DNA of 64,000 bases from Acinetobacter portensis. Lineage in GTDB: Bacteria > Pseudomonadota > Gammaproteobacteria > Pseudomonadales > Moraxellaceae. The notes beneath the pieces were generated by a model. The model was not told where the DNA came from. It was given only the letters and a program-made list of their open reading frames with translations, and did no database searches. The stretch covers positions 1-64,000 of the forward strand of contig NZ_LWRV01000058.1 in assembly GCF_009372215.1 (NCBI RefSeq), given 5' to 3'. The position numbers and the translations under genes are program-made. Below, in pieces: positions 47,987-56,549 of the stretch; the stretch's first letter is position 1, and every line of letters begins with the position of its first letter.

Positions 47987-49492
47987 ATGATGTTAAGCCA
48001 ATTTGAACAATGCTTTAAAACAACGAAAATGCATATATCTATAAAAAGTATGGTGCAAGTTAGCTTTGTTTCATTCGCATCTTTAATATCTTGTGAACTT
48101 TATGCTCAACAAAGCATAAGTTATATGCAAGCAGAACAAGCTGTATTAAAAGAATCATTTACAACGCAAGCCAATACAGCACTTGAGCAAGCCGCAAAAT
48201 TAGAAGCGGAAGCCGTCAAAAATATCGCTTTACCTCGTGTAGATTTAAACGTTCGTGCCTACGCCTTACATAAAGAAATTGATATTCCTTTAGGCGCATT
48301 AAAAAATCATCTAGATCAATCGCTCACTCAAGGTGTCGATTCACAAATTAATCAATGGCAACAAGGTTCTGGGGCAAATATTTCAGGTTTGCAAGATGGA
48401 ATAAACCAAGGAATACATGACGGTATTGGTCTGATTCCAAATCAATATCAAGTCAGTTTGGATGATGAGGTAATCCGTCCAACGGTGTCATTCATGATGC
48501 CCATTTATACAGGTGGATTAACCACAAGCGCCAAAGAAGTTGCCAATATTAATGCTGAAAGAAGCCAACTCAATACACGCCAACAACAAGATACTCAACG
48601 CTTCGAAATTATTCAGGCGTATTTTAATGCACAATTACAAAAGCAACTTGTTGAGAGTAGCCAATACAACTTCAATGCGATGCAAACGCACTACAACAAT
48701 GCTTTAAAACTCGAAAAACAAGGTTTTATTAGCAAAGGTCAGCGCATGCAATTTGAAGTTGCAAAAAACAATGCACAGCGAACTTACCAAAATTCAGATG
48801 CATCATATAAAGCAAGTTTATTTCGCTTGAATAATCTTTTACAAAGTAGTGATGTCACTGCTTTAACCACACCATTGTTCGTAAATACCACACAAAATCA
48901 ATCTTTAAATAACTTGCTCAAAAGCTTTCCTGAACAATCTGCATTAATTCAAAAAATGCAAAAAGATACCCAACTTGCAAAAGCCAATGTCAAAGTTCAA
49001 AGCGCTGCGAAAAAACCCAACGTTTTTGCTTTTGGCGAATATAGCCTAGATAATAAACAAGATTGGATTGTCGGCATTGCTGCTCGATATAACCTTTTCT
49101 CAGGAATCGACAGTAATAAAAATGTGCAAGCAGCAGAATTACAAAGATATGCAACCGAACTACTCACATCTCGCACTAAACAAGAAATTGAAAATATTAT
49201 TTATACCTCTTATAGCGAAGCAGTAACCGCACAGCAAAGTGATGCTTTACTTCAACAAAACTTGAAAGCAGTTCAAGAGAATTTACGTATTCAAGAACTT
49301 TCTTTTAAAGAAGATATGGGCACAGCAACTCAAGTAATTGATGCACAAAATAGTTTAAGTGCATTAAAAGCAGAAACAGCGTTAAATGCTTATAAATATG
49401 TGATGTCTTTAGCGACATTATTACAAAGTCATGGCTCGATAGATCAGTTCCAAAGCTATATTAATCAACCTAATACACGTTATATCCGTTAA
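47987..49492 (+). CDS. TolC-family outer-membrane efflux protein
   Basis: 501 aa. Signal peptide (about residues 15-41, ending ISCELYAQ), then two coiled-coil-rich OEP repeats (FEIIQAYFNAQLQKQLVESS and a second around residue 400). It forms the outer-membrane channel of a tripartite exporter with the HlyD and ABC-2 genes that follow after 18 nt and by overlaps. Confidence 0.88.
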   Translation: MMLSQFEQCFKTTKMHISIKSMVQVSFVSFASLISCELYAQQSISYMQAEQAVLKESFTTQANTALEQAAKLEAEAVKNIALPRVDLNVRAYALHKEIDIPLGALKNHLDQSLTQGVDSQINQWQQGSGANISGLQDGINQGIHDGIGLIPNQYQVSLDDEVIRPTVSFMMPIYTGGLTTSAKEVANINAERSQLNTRQQQDTQRFEIIQAYFNAQLQKQLVESSQYNFNAMQTHYNNALKLEKQGFISKGQRMQFEVAKNNAQRTYQNSDASYKASLFRLNNLLQSSDVTALTTPLFVNTTQNQSLNNLLKSFPEQSALIQKMQKDTQLAKANVKVQSAAKKPNVFAFGEYSLDNKQDWIVGIAARYNLFSGIDSNKNVQAAELQRYATELLTSRTKQEIENIIYTSYSEAVTAQQSDALLQQNLKAVQENLRIQELSFKEDMGTATQVIDAQNSLSALKAETALNAYKYVMSLATLLQSHGSIDQFQSYINQPNTRYIR

Positions 49493-49510
49493 TTTGGAGA
49501 GGAAAATAAA

Positions 49511-50590
49511 ATGACTCAAGATCAAAATTTGAATGATCCTGCGAATGAAATCATTTCATCTCCTGATGCAACTACGGATAAATTACCTGAACCTGAGAAA
49601 AACACTGAAAATCAAAAGAAAAAATATCTTCTTCTTGCGCTCATTCCTATTGTTTTAGGCATTATTGCGTTTGGACTTTGGAAAGCATATCAACCGAAAG
49701 CAGTTGAAATTCAGGGTCGCGTTGAAGCCGAAACTGTACATATCAGTACAAAAGTGCCAAGTCGTATTGAAGATATCTATGTACAAGAAGGTCAAGCTGT
49801 CAAAAAAGGGCAAATGCTTGTTCGTTTGCATAGCCCAGAAGTGGACGCAAAAAAACAACAAGCACTTGCCTCTTTACAATCAGCATTAGCACTTCAATCG
49901 ACTACTAATCGTGGTTCACAAGAGGAAAATATTGCAAGCTTATATGCAAATTGGCAATCTTTAAAAGCACAAGAAGCTTTGGCTAAAACGACTGATCAAC
50001 GTGGTGCGAACTTATATAAAGAAGGTGTCATTTCACGCCAACGTAAAGATGAAATGCATGCGGCGGCAATTTCAGCATCTGAAATGACAGAAGCAGCATA
50101 TCAACAATATTCACGTGCCCAACGTGGCAGTACACCTCAACAAAAAACCACCGCAGATGCACAAGTGGATATTGCCAAAGCCGCTGTTGCCGAAGTCAAT
50201 GCTTTAGAAGCAGAAACTCAATTACTCTCGCCTATTGATGGTATTGTCTCAAAAACCTATGGCAAAGTATCTGAACTGGTTGCTATGGGCGTGCCTGTTG
50301 TAAGTTTGATTGATCAAAACTTTTGGGTGAGTTTAAATATTCGTGAAGATCAATATGCAAATGTTTATAAAACGAAACAGCTTGAAGGATATGTTCCTGC
50401 ACTCGATAAACAGGTGCAATTTAAAATTAAACACATTGATGCCGAAGGTGACTTTGCAACCATAAAAACCACACGTCAAACAGGTGGTTATGACATTCGC
50501 AGTTTTAAAGTTCATTTAGTCCCGACTCAAGCACTCCCCGACTTAAAAGTAGGCATGAGTGTTCTGTTTAAAGTCGAAGAGTCAAAATAA
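49511..50590 (+). CDS. HlyD-family membrane-fusion protein
   Basis: 359 aa. One N-terminal span (YLLLALIPIVLGIIAFGLW), lipoyl halves (VHISTKVPSRIEDIYVQEGQ and LLSPIDGIVSKTYGKVSELV) around a long coiled coil (AAISASEMTEAAYQQYSRAQ), then a beta-barrel domain. It bridges inner-membrane permease and outer-membrane channel. Its stop overlaps the next start by one base (TAATG). Confidence 0.9.
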   Translation: MTQDQNLNDPANEIISSPDATTDKLPEPEKNTENQKKKYLLLALIPIVLGIIAFGLWKAYQPKAVEIQGRVEAETVHISTKVPSRIEDIYVQEGQAVKKGQMLVRLHSPEVDAKKQQALASLQSALALQSTTNRGSQEENIASLYANWQSLKAQEALAKTTDQRGANLYKEGVISRQRKDEMHAAAISASEMTEAAYQQYSRAQRGSTPQQKTTADAQVDIAKAAVAEVNALEAETQLLSPIDGIVSKTYGKVSELVAMGVPVVSLIDQNFWVSLNIREDQYANVYKTKQLEGYVPALDKQVQFKIKHIDAEGDFATIKTTRQTGGYDIRSFKVHLVPTQALPDLKVGMSVLFKVEESK

Positions 50591-51720
50591 TGTTTACGGG
50601 CATTTGGCGTGAACTCAATTATTTAATTCAACATAAATGGGATTTGTGTCTAGTCACGCTTGCGCCTTTATTTATTGTGGTTTTATTCAGTTGCATGTTC
50701 GCTCAAGGCAAGCCTGAACATTTACCTATTGCGATTATTGATCAAGACCAAAGCACTTTAAGCCGAAATATTGAAAGATACATTGCGCTTAACCATACCC
50801 TACATATTAAAGATCAAACACAAAGCCAAGATGAAGCTGAACGCTTACTCAACCAAAATAAAATTTGGGGTTATGTTCATATTCCAAGTGGTGCAGAGCA
50901 ACGTTTAGTTCAGGCAAAAGATGCTGAAATTAGCATTGTTTTTAATCAAAGTTATTTTAGTATTGGCAATGCTATTTCATCGGCAATGCTGGCCAGCACC
51001 TTAGAAGCTTTAGCCAATTTCATGGGCAAAGATTATTTAGAAAATGATATTCCTTATTTAGATGTTCCAACGCCAAATGTAAAAATATCTCCGCTTTATA
51101 ACCCAGAATTAAATTATGAATTGTATTTAGAGCCTTATATGATTCCTGCCATTCTGCATTTATTGATGTGCTGTTGTGTCGCATTTTCTGTAGGTCAGGA
51201 ACTTAAATATAAAACCACAAAACAATGGTTGAATGATCAGACATTTGCTCAAGCAATTTTGTCTAAAAATTTGGTTTATATTTTAATCTTTAGTGCATGG
51301 ACTTGGCTTTGGATGATTTGGCTTGTCGGAATTCGTGGTTGGTTTGTCGCAGGACATTTGTGGCTGATTTTATTGGGTCAGGTTTTCTTTTATTCAGCCT
51401 ATGCATTTATTAGTACCGTCATTGTTTTAATCACAAAAGATTTAAGTAAAACCTTTGGCTTAATTGCGGTTTATGGTGGTTCATCTTTGAGCTTTGCTGG
51501 GGTAACTTTACCTTTGAATAATGCCCCACTTTTCACCAAATTTTGGGCGCATATTATTCCATATACACCTTATGCCAAATTACAAACAGAACAATGGGTT
51601 ATTGGTAGTCCAGTTGCTTCGTCCATTACACCTCTTATTGTTCTATTGATTTATGTCATTTTCTATTTTTCTTTGGCAGTTTTCCTTTTTAAAAAATATA
51701 TAAAAGGAATGCAAGCATGA
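50590..51720 (+). CDS. ABC-2-type permease, first of two
   Basis: 376 aa. N-terminal span (LVTLAPLFIVVLFSCMF), a large periplasmic domain beginning HLPIAIIDQDQSTLSRNI, then five C-terminal spans with LSFAGVTLPLNNAP. Resembles YhhJ/YbhR-type permeases. No ATPase is fused or adjacent. It overlaps the second permease by 4 nt (ATGA). Confidence 0.88.
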   Translation: MFTGIWRELNYLIQHKWDLCLVTLAPLFIVVLFSCMFAQGKPEHLPIAIIDQDQSTLSRNIERYIALNHTLHIKDQTQSQDEAERLLNQNKIWGYVHIPSGAEQRLVQAKDAEISIVFNQSYFSIGNAISSAMLASTLEALANFMGKDYLENDIPYLDVPTPNVKISPLYNPELNYELYLEPYMIPAILHLLMCCCVAFSVGQELKYKTTKQWLNDQTFAQAILSKNLVYILIFSAWTWLWMIWLVGIRGWFVAGHLWLILLGQVFFYSAYAFISTVIVLITKDLSKTFGLIAVYGGSSLSFAGVTLPLNNAPLFTKFWAHIIPYTPYAKLQTEQWVIGSPVASSITPLIVLLIYVIFYFSLAVFLFKKYIKGMQA

Positions 51721-52814
51721 AAGACTTTTTGAAATATTATTTTAAGACGTTTAAAGATATTGCATCAAATCAGTCTATTCTGACCACGCTTATTCTATCG
51801 GTCGTATTTTATAGTTTCTTTTATCCTACAGCGTATAAAGCTCAACAAGCAGAGTTTTTGCCTATTGTCATTGTCGATGAAGAGCAAAGCGTAACCACTG
51901 CAACCATTGTGAATCATGTTGCTAGTAGCCCAAATGTCGATATAAAAGCAATTACCAGTAATTTTGCAGAAGCTGAACAAATGCTGAAAGAGCAAAAAGC
52001 CGATGGAATTTTACTTTTGCCTGAAAATTTATCGAATAGTTTAAGGCGTGGTGAAGTTGGTGGTGTTGGATTATATTTAAGTGCTGCCAATTTTTTAAAA
52101 ACAAAGCAAATAGGTTTAGGACTTGCTACAGCAATTGAAAATACATTAGCGACTCAAGCAGAAAAATTTGGCAATGTGTCACATTTTTCCCCTGCAATGT
52201 CCATCCATCAAATTCCTTTATTTAACACACGTTCAGGCTATGGCAGTTATGTATTCCCTGCAATTGCGCCTTTAATTGTGCATCAAACGCTTGTTCTAGG
52301 ACTTTGTATGCTTATTGCAGGTTATAGACAATTTAAATGGCAACCTCAACACAGTGAATTTTGGGGTATATTTTTTGCCATTTTCACTATTGGATGTTTA
52401 AGCGCGTTTTATTTATTTGGTTTTACCTTTTGGCTTTATGATTATCCGCATGGCGGTAATTTCTGGGGAATGTTGCTTGCTGTACCTATTTATGTAAGCT
52501 GTGTTACTGCCATAGGTTTATTGCTTGCTAGCTTTTTAGATATACCTGAGCGCGCAGGACACTTAATTGTATTTACTTCTATACCACTCTTTCTGCTTTC
52601 AGGCACAGCTTGGCCACATGCGGCTATGCCAATTTGGATGCAGTATTTAGGAAATGCTTTTCCATCTACTCAAGGGATTCAAATGTTTATTCAATTGAAT
52701 CAAATGGGTACTCCCACCGCAATTGTAATTCCCAAATTAATTTACTTATTTAGTTTCTCTATAGGCTGTTTAATACTGGCTTGGTATCGTTTAAAAAACA
52801 AACACATCGATTAA
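51717..52814 (+). CDS. ABC-2-type permease, second of two
   Basis: 365 aa with the same layout as its upstream partner: N-terminal span (ILTTLILSVVFYSFFYPTAY), a periplasmic domain starting LPIVIVDEEQSV, and C-terminal spans with PLFLLSGTAWPHAAMP. The pair probably forms a heterodimer. Last gene of the efflux operon; no ATP-binding subunit is encoded within the window around it. Confidence 0.88.
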   Translation: MKDFLKYYFKTFKDIASNQSILTTLILSVVFYSFFYPTAYKAQQAEFLPIVIVDEEQSVTTATIVNHVASSPNVDIKAITSNFAEAEQMLKEQKADGILLLPENLSNSLRRGEVGGVGLYLSAANFLKTKQIGLGLATAIENTLATQAEKFGNVSHFSPAMSIHQIPLFNTRSGYGSYVFPAIAPLIVHQTLVLGLCMLIAGYRQFKWQPQHSEFWGIFFAIFTIGCLSAFYLFGFTFWLYDYPHGGNFWGMLLAVPIYVSCVTAIGLLLASFLDIPERAGHLIVFTSIPLFLLSGTAWPHAAMPIWMQYLGNAFPSTQGIQMFIQLNQMGTPTAIVIPKLIYLFSFSIGCLILAWYRLKNKHID

Positions 52815-53070
52815 AACAAAGCGAACAACTATCCAAAAAACCAATTAAACCCTACAATTAGATTGAATTATCAACTAAAACTGTTAAATAATTAACCAAA
52901 CGATCCATGATTTACTAAAAACAACAGCCTATTTATTAGATTAACTGCAAAAATAAGCCCCATCCGAATTCGCTTACAAATTTCACATAATATCTTCTTA
53001 TTTTATAGGAATTCATTATGTGAATTTGCCAATGAATTCTTTTAACTAATCTATATTTTCAGAGCTGAGT

Positions 53071-54360
53071 ATGAAAAAAATTAAGATTAGCCTTGCTTGG
53101 CAGATCGTAATTGCCCTTATTGTTGGTGTACTGGTAGGCTCTATCCTGCACTATTCTCCTGAATATCGCGATGATTTAGTAACGAATTTCTTGAATCCTT
53201 TAGGTTCAATTTTCATTACGCTAATTAAAATGATTGTTGTACCACTTGTGGTATCTATGTTAATTCTAGGTATTGCAAATAGTCACGGTCAGAGTCTTGG
53301 TAAGCTCGGTTTCAAAACAATTTTATATTTTGAAATTATTACAACAATTGCAATTGTTGTTGGTCTTGTTGCTGCAAACGTATTCCAGCCTGGTACTGGT
53401 ATCGATATGTCTACGCTTACACAAGTCGACATTTCTAAATATGCTGAAACGACACACCAAGTAAGTGAAGCACACCATGGTTTAATACAAACCATTCTTT
53501 CGGTTATACCATCAAACTTCTTTGCTGCTTTAAATAGCGGTCAAATGCTTCCGATTATTTTCTTCTCGGTAATGTTTGGTATTGGTTTAGGTGCGCTTGA
53601 TCAAGAAGTTAAACGACCATTACTTAATGTATTAAACGCTGTTTCTGAAACAATGTTTAAAGTTGTTCACATGATCATGAAGTTTGCACCAATTGGTGTA
53701 TTTGGTCTAATTGCAGCAACTGTTGCTAACTTTGGTTTCGCATCGCTACTACCATTGTTAAAACTTGCACTTCTTGTATATGGCGCAATTTTCTTCTTTA
53801 TTTTTGTTGTATTAGGTGTTGTTGCTAAAATTTGTGGCTTCAGTATTTGGACCATCATCAAAATTCTTAAAGATGAATTGATTCTTGCCTATTCAACCGC
53901 AAGCTCTGAAACTGTTTTACCGCGAATCATGGAAAAAATGGAAGCTTATGGTGCGCCAAAACCAGTTACAAGTTTCGTAATTCCGCTTGGTTATTCTTTT
54001 AACCTTGATGGTTCGACTTTATATCAAAGTATTGCGGCAATCTTCATTGCTCAGCTTTATGGTATTGATTTAACGTTAACTCAAGAAATTACGCTTGTTT
54101 TAACTTTAATGATTACCTCTAAAGGTATTGCAGGCGTTCCTGGCGTTTCTTTTGTTGTGTTATTGGCAACGTTAGGCAGCGTAGGTATTCCACTTGAAGG
54201 TCTTGCTTTCATTGCTGGTATTGACCGTATTCTTGATATGGCGCGTACTGCATTGAACGTTGTTGGTAATGCTTTGGCAGTACTGGTAATTAGTAAATGG
54301 GAAGGCGTATTTGACCAAGATAAACGTAAAGAATATGAGCTTGAGTTAAACAGCAAATAA
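53071..54360 (+). CDS. gltP: Proton/sodium-dicarboxylate (glutamate/aspartate) symporter
   Basis: 429 aa DAACS family. Eight spans and re-entrant loops; signatures STASSETVLPRIMEKM, then PLGYSFNLDGSTLYQSI, then ASKGIAGVPGVSF-like (here TSKGIAGVPGVSFVV) and GIDRILDMARTALNVVGN. Imports glutamate, aspartate or C4-dicarboxylates; which one is not decided by sequence reading. An inverted repeat with GAATTCATT arms lies upstream (about 53010-53038). Confidence 0.9.
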   Translation: MKKIKISLAWQIVIALIVGVLVGSILHYSPEYRDDLVTNFLNPLGSIFITLIKMIVVPLVVSMLILGIANSHGQSLGKLGFKTILYFEIITTIAIVVGLVAANVFQPGTGIDMSTLTQVDISKYAETTHQVSEAHHGLIQTILSVIPSNFFAALNSGQMLPIIFFSVMFGIGLGALDQEVKRPLLNVLNAVSETMFKVVHMIMKFAPIGVFGLIAATVANFGFASLLPLLKLALLVYGAIFFFIFVVLGVVAKICGFSIWTIIKILKDELILAYSTASSETVLPRIMEKMEAYGAPKPVTSFVIPLGYSFNLDGSTLYQSIAAIFIAQLYGIDLTLTQEITLVLTLMITSKGIAGVPGVSFVVLLATLGSVGIPLEGLAFIAGIDRILDMARTALNVVGNALAVLVISKWEGVFDQDKRKEYELELNSK

Positions 54361-54372
54361 TTCTTTATGATT

Positions 54373-54405
54373 AAAAAAAAAGGATGCTTCGGCATCCTTT
54401 TTTTT
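54373..54405. terminator. Terminator after gltP
   Basis: A-tract, AGGATGC stem with TTCG loop, complement, T-tract; textbook rho-independent form. Confidence 0.92.
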
Positions 54406-54449
54406 GCTTTTAGAAAATACTATAAATATAGAATTGGATGCTAAATTAG

Positions 54450-54476
54450 GTTTCGCATAAGAGATTTATGTTAAAA
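54450..54476 (+). other. dif-like XerC/XerD site 1 (5-bp spacer)
   Basis: XerC-type arm GTTTCGCATAA (54450-54460), spacer GAGAT, XerD-type arm TTATGTTAAAA (54466-54476). The arms fit Acinetobacter dif/pdif consensus as I recall it, but the spacer is one base short of the usual six, so it may be inactive or a decayed end. Confidence 0.5.
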
Positions 54477-54484
54477 GCATACTA

Positions 54485-54509
54485 GAAATGCCCTTAATCT
54501 GGGCATTTC
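54485..54509. other. Hairpin overlapping the XerC arm of dif-like site 2
   Basis: GAAATGCCC and GGGCATTTC (9-bp perfect arms, 7-nt loop). The right arm ends within the XerC-type arm at 54505-54515, so cruciform or hairpin formation would compete with XerC binding. Confidence 0.5.
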
Positions 54510-54532
54510 GTATAAGGTGTATTATGTTAATT
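54505..54532 (+). other. dif-like XerC/XerD site 2 (C-D orientation)
   Basis: XerC-type arm ATTTCGTATAA, spacer GGTGTA, XerD-type arm TTATGTTAATT. Both arms match the known Acinetobacter pdif consensus. The stretch 54507-54536 is repeated exactly in inverted orientation at 56341-56370. Confidence 0.82.
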
Positions 54533-54548
54533 TTAGGTAGATTTAAAA

Positions 54549-55049
54549 GTGGCTGCATTTGAAACAAAAAACTTATTATTAAAACCATTTGCTGAAGAAA
54601 ACTTAAATGAAGCCATCACACTGTTTCAAGATAAAGATTTCATGGCTTTTTCACCTAATGGAACATTGGATGTTAAAGATTCAACAAATCGTTTTTATGA
54701 AATCTTAGAACATTATGAAAGATATGGATTTGGAAAATTAGCTATTATCTCTAAAAAAACCAATAAGATTGTTGGTTACTGTGGTTTTGAAATATGTACT
54801 GTAGATGGGATAGATGAAGCAGAATTAGGTTTTAGATTGGTTAAAAGCGAACGAGGACAAGGGTATGTCCTTGAAGCTGCTTCAATATTGCTAGAAGATA
54901 TGAAAAATAGAAACTTTAAAAAGATAATAGCATTTTCTGAAGAACAAAATCTGCCAGCTCATAACCTTTTAAAGAAGTTAGGATTTATTAAAACTTTTAC
55001 TTCTAATTTTTTAAATATGGATGTGGTTTTCTTCAGTAAGGATCTATAA
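54549..55049 (+). CDS. GNAT-family N-acetyltransferase (RimJ/RimL type)
   Basis: 166 aa with GTG start at 54549; no ATG in frame upstream within the module. The GNAT fold shows LLLKPFAEENLNEA, ELGFRLVKSERGQGY with the acetyl-CoA loop RGQGYVLEA, and AFSEEQNLPAHNLLKKLGF. Substrate unknown; family members acetylate ribosomal proteins, antibiotics or small amines. It is the only gene between inverted dif-like sites 2 and 3, which marks it as module cargo. Confidence 0.82.
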   Translation: MAAFETKNLLLKPFAEENLNEAITLFQDKDFMAFSPNGTLDVKDSTNRFYEILEHYERYGFGKLAIISKKTNKIVGYCGFEICTVDGIDEAELGFRLVKSERGQGYVLEAASILLEDMKNRNFKKIIAFSEEQNLPAHNLLKKLGFIKTFTSNFLNMDVVFFSKDL

Positions 55050-55060
55050 AGATATCATCG

Positions 55061-55088
55061 ACTTAACATAATGGCGCTTATGCGAAAT
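55061..55088 (-). other. dif-like XerC/XerD site 3 (D-C orientation)
   Basis: XerD-type arm ACTTAACATAA, spacer TGGCGC, XerC-type arm TTATGCGAAAT. Inverted relative to site 2; starts 12 nt after the acetyltransferase stop. Confidence 0.8.
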
Positions 55089-55202
55089 CTATTAAAAAAT
55101 ATTAAACAAATAGTTAAAATATTTGCAAAGTGTTGCAAAAAAATTACTCTAATATTTAAATTAATAGCTTCTTTCACCCTTAATGCAACAGAACCTAAAG
55201 TT

Positions 55203-55436
55203 TTACTCCAATTCTGATATTGCTTTATCGATAATAGATAAAAAGTCTTTTAATGAAAATTTAAACATATAATCATTTTTATCTAGATAATATTGATGAA
55301 AAAATTCTATTTCTAAATTCTCTTTACCCTTATCTTGATTGATTTGACATAGTATTTGTCCATCAAAACTTATCTCTATTGTCAGTTTTTCATATTCTGA
55401 ATCAGAAAAATAATCCACATTGAATTTAGACTTCAT
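55203..55436 (-). CDS. Small acidic protein of unknown function (77 aa)
   Basis: ATG 55436 with AAGAGA upstream. Acidic, soluble (MKSKFNVDYFSDSEYEKLTI, then LCQINQDKGKENLEIEFF). The look is of a small conserved stand-alone or immunity-like protein, but I cannot name a family. It lies in the segment between dif-like sites 3 and 4, transcribed toward site 3. Confidence 0.6.
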   Translation of the reverse strand: MKSKFNVDYFSDSEYEKLTIEISFDGQILCQINQDKGKENLEIEFFHQYYLDKNDYMFKFSLKDFLSIIDKAISELE

Positions 55437-55892
55437 TATTTTCTCTTTGACCTAAAAATGACTTGTCTGAATTATATTTGATACCTTGGTAATTTCTATG
55501 ATTATTTATTTTTTTGACCATAACATTCAGATAAAATTTATCCCTGTATTTATCCCTGTATTTATCCGCAGAAATTATGGATGATTTTTTTGGCTTAAAT
55601 CCATAAAAATATTAATGGATTGTTTTTTTTGTGTCTTTTTGATCGATTTTATTGGCATAAGGTGACAAAACCGCCTAAAAAAAAGCCGACATGTTTCGGC
55701 GTCGGTTTTTGAACATCATCGAGCACTATTTTTATAGCACAAGTGATTGATTTTAATTTGTTTCAATTTGTGCATTTCATATAGCGACCATTATGTTAAA
55801 TGGAGAGAGATTTAGTTAAAAATTTCACCATTATTAATTAAAAGATATTGATGTAAAATAAAATCAATCATTTTTATTCATATCAACTATAT
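55437..55892. other. Module spacer with 12-bp tandem repeats and dif-like site
   Basis: About 455 bp without a gene. Contains TTTATCCCTGTA twice in tandem (55537-55548, 55549-55560) plus a partial third ending TTATCCGCA. A hairpin with GCCGA/TCGGC-type arms and flanking A and T tracts lies at about 55678-55710. The dif-like site described separately follows at 55774. Confidence 0.5.
55774..55801 (+). other. dif-like XerC/XerD site 4 (C-D orientation)
   Basis: XerC-type arm ATTTCATATAG (two differences from site 2), spacer CGACCA, XerD-type arm TTATGTTAAAT. Orientation alternates with its neighbours. Confidence 0.6.
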
Positions 55893-56303
55893 ATGGAAAA
55901 ATTCAACACAAAAAACTTAGTTGCGAAACATGCAATTATTTTTAGTTCTTCAGATTCTGAAATATCTATCCATATTTTTATGGAACCATTTATCTACCAA
56001 GATGAGATCGTAAGTCCAATAATTCGCTTAGATGATATTGACTTACAATCAACAAAGCTTTGCTTATTGGTTAATAAATCTGTGACTTTTGCTCAAGGTG
56101 ATTTAAGTGGTTCGATATATTTAGGTGGGGCCCACCACCCTGTAGATGTAATAGGTTTAAGCTTTTTTCTAAGCAGGCAAAATAAATTAACTATTCTAGT
56201 TAAAGGTATTTACGACTTTGAGTATGAGGGTCTAGATGATGTAGCTAATGAAGCTTTTGTATTGAATACATTACTTAGTAGTTGCGATGTTAATGAAGAC
56301 TAA
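55893..56303 (+). CDS. Hypothetical protein (136 aa), dif-module cargo
   Basis: ATG 55893 with no strong ribosome-binding site. Beta-rich, acidic, without spans (LVAKHAIIFSSSDSEISIHI, then GSIYLGGAHHPVDVIGLSFF, ending SSCDVNED). No family recognised. It is the only gene between dif-like sites 4 and 5. Confidence 0.6.
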   Translation: MEKFNTKNLVAKHAIIFSSSDSEISIHIFMEPFIYQDEIVSPIIRLDDIDLQSTKLCLLVNKSVTFAQGDLSGSIYLGGAHHPVDVIGLSFFLSRQNKLTILVKGIYDFEYEGLDDVANEAFVLNTLLSSCDVNED

Positions 56304-56344
56304 AGAAATGAATAGGAATTTTAGTAGTTATTTAATTCTTCTAA

Positions 56345-56372
56345 AATTAACATAATACACCTTATACGAATT
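56345..56372 (-). other. dif-like XerC/XerD site 5 (D-C orientation)
   Basis: XerD-type arm AATTAACATAA, spacer TACACC, XerC-type arm TTATACGAATT. The exact 30-bp inverse of site 2 lies at 56341-56370, and the spacers are complementary. Confidence 0.8.
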
Positions 56373-56504
56373 TTTTTTAATTTCCTCTTTCAAATTAAAA
56401 CGTTATCGCATATAAAAAATCTAGATACTTTATTTCTAGACTTTTTAATGATTTTTCATGTTTTACGGTCATTAAATCATCATTGTTTCACAAGTTTATT
56501 TAGT

Positions 56505-56529
56505 AAAAAGGACGCTTCAGCGTCCTTTT
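56505..56529. terminator. Terminator downstream of the 56550 lipoprotein gene
   Basis: AAAAGGACGC, loop TTCA, complement with T-tract; 21 nt past that gene's stop on the minus strand. Confidence 0.85.
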
Positions 56530-56549
56530 CTACAAATTTGATTTCATTT

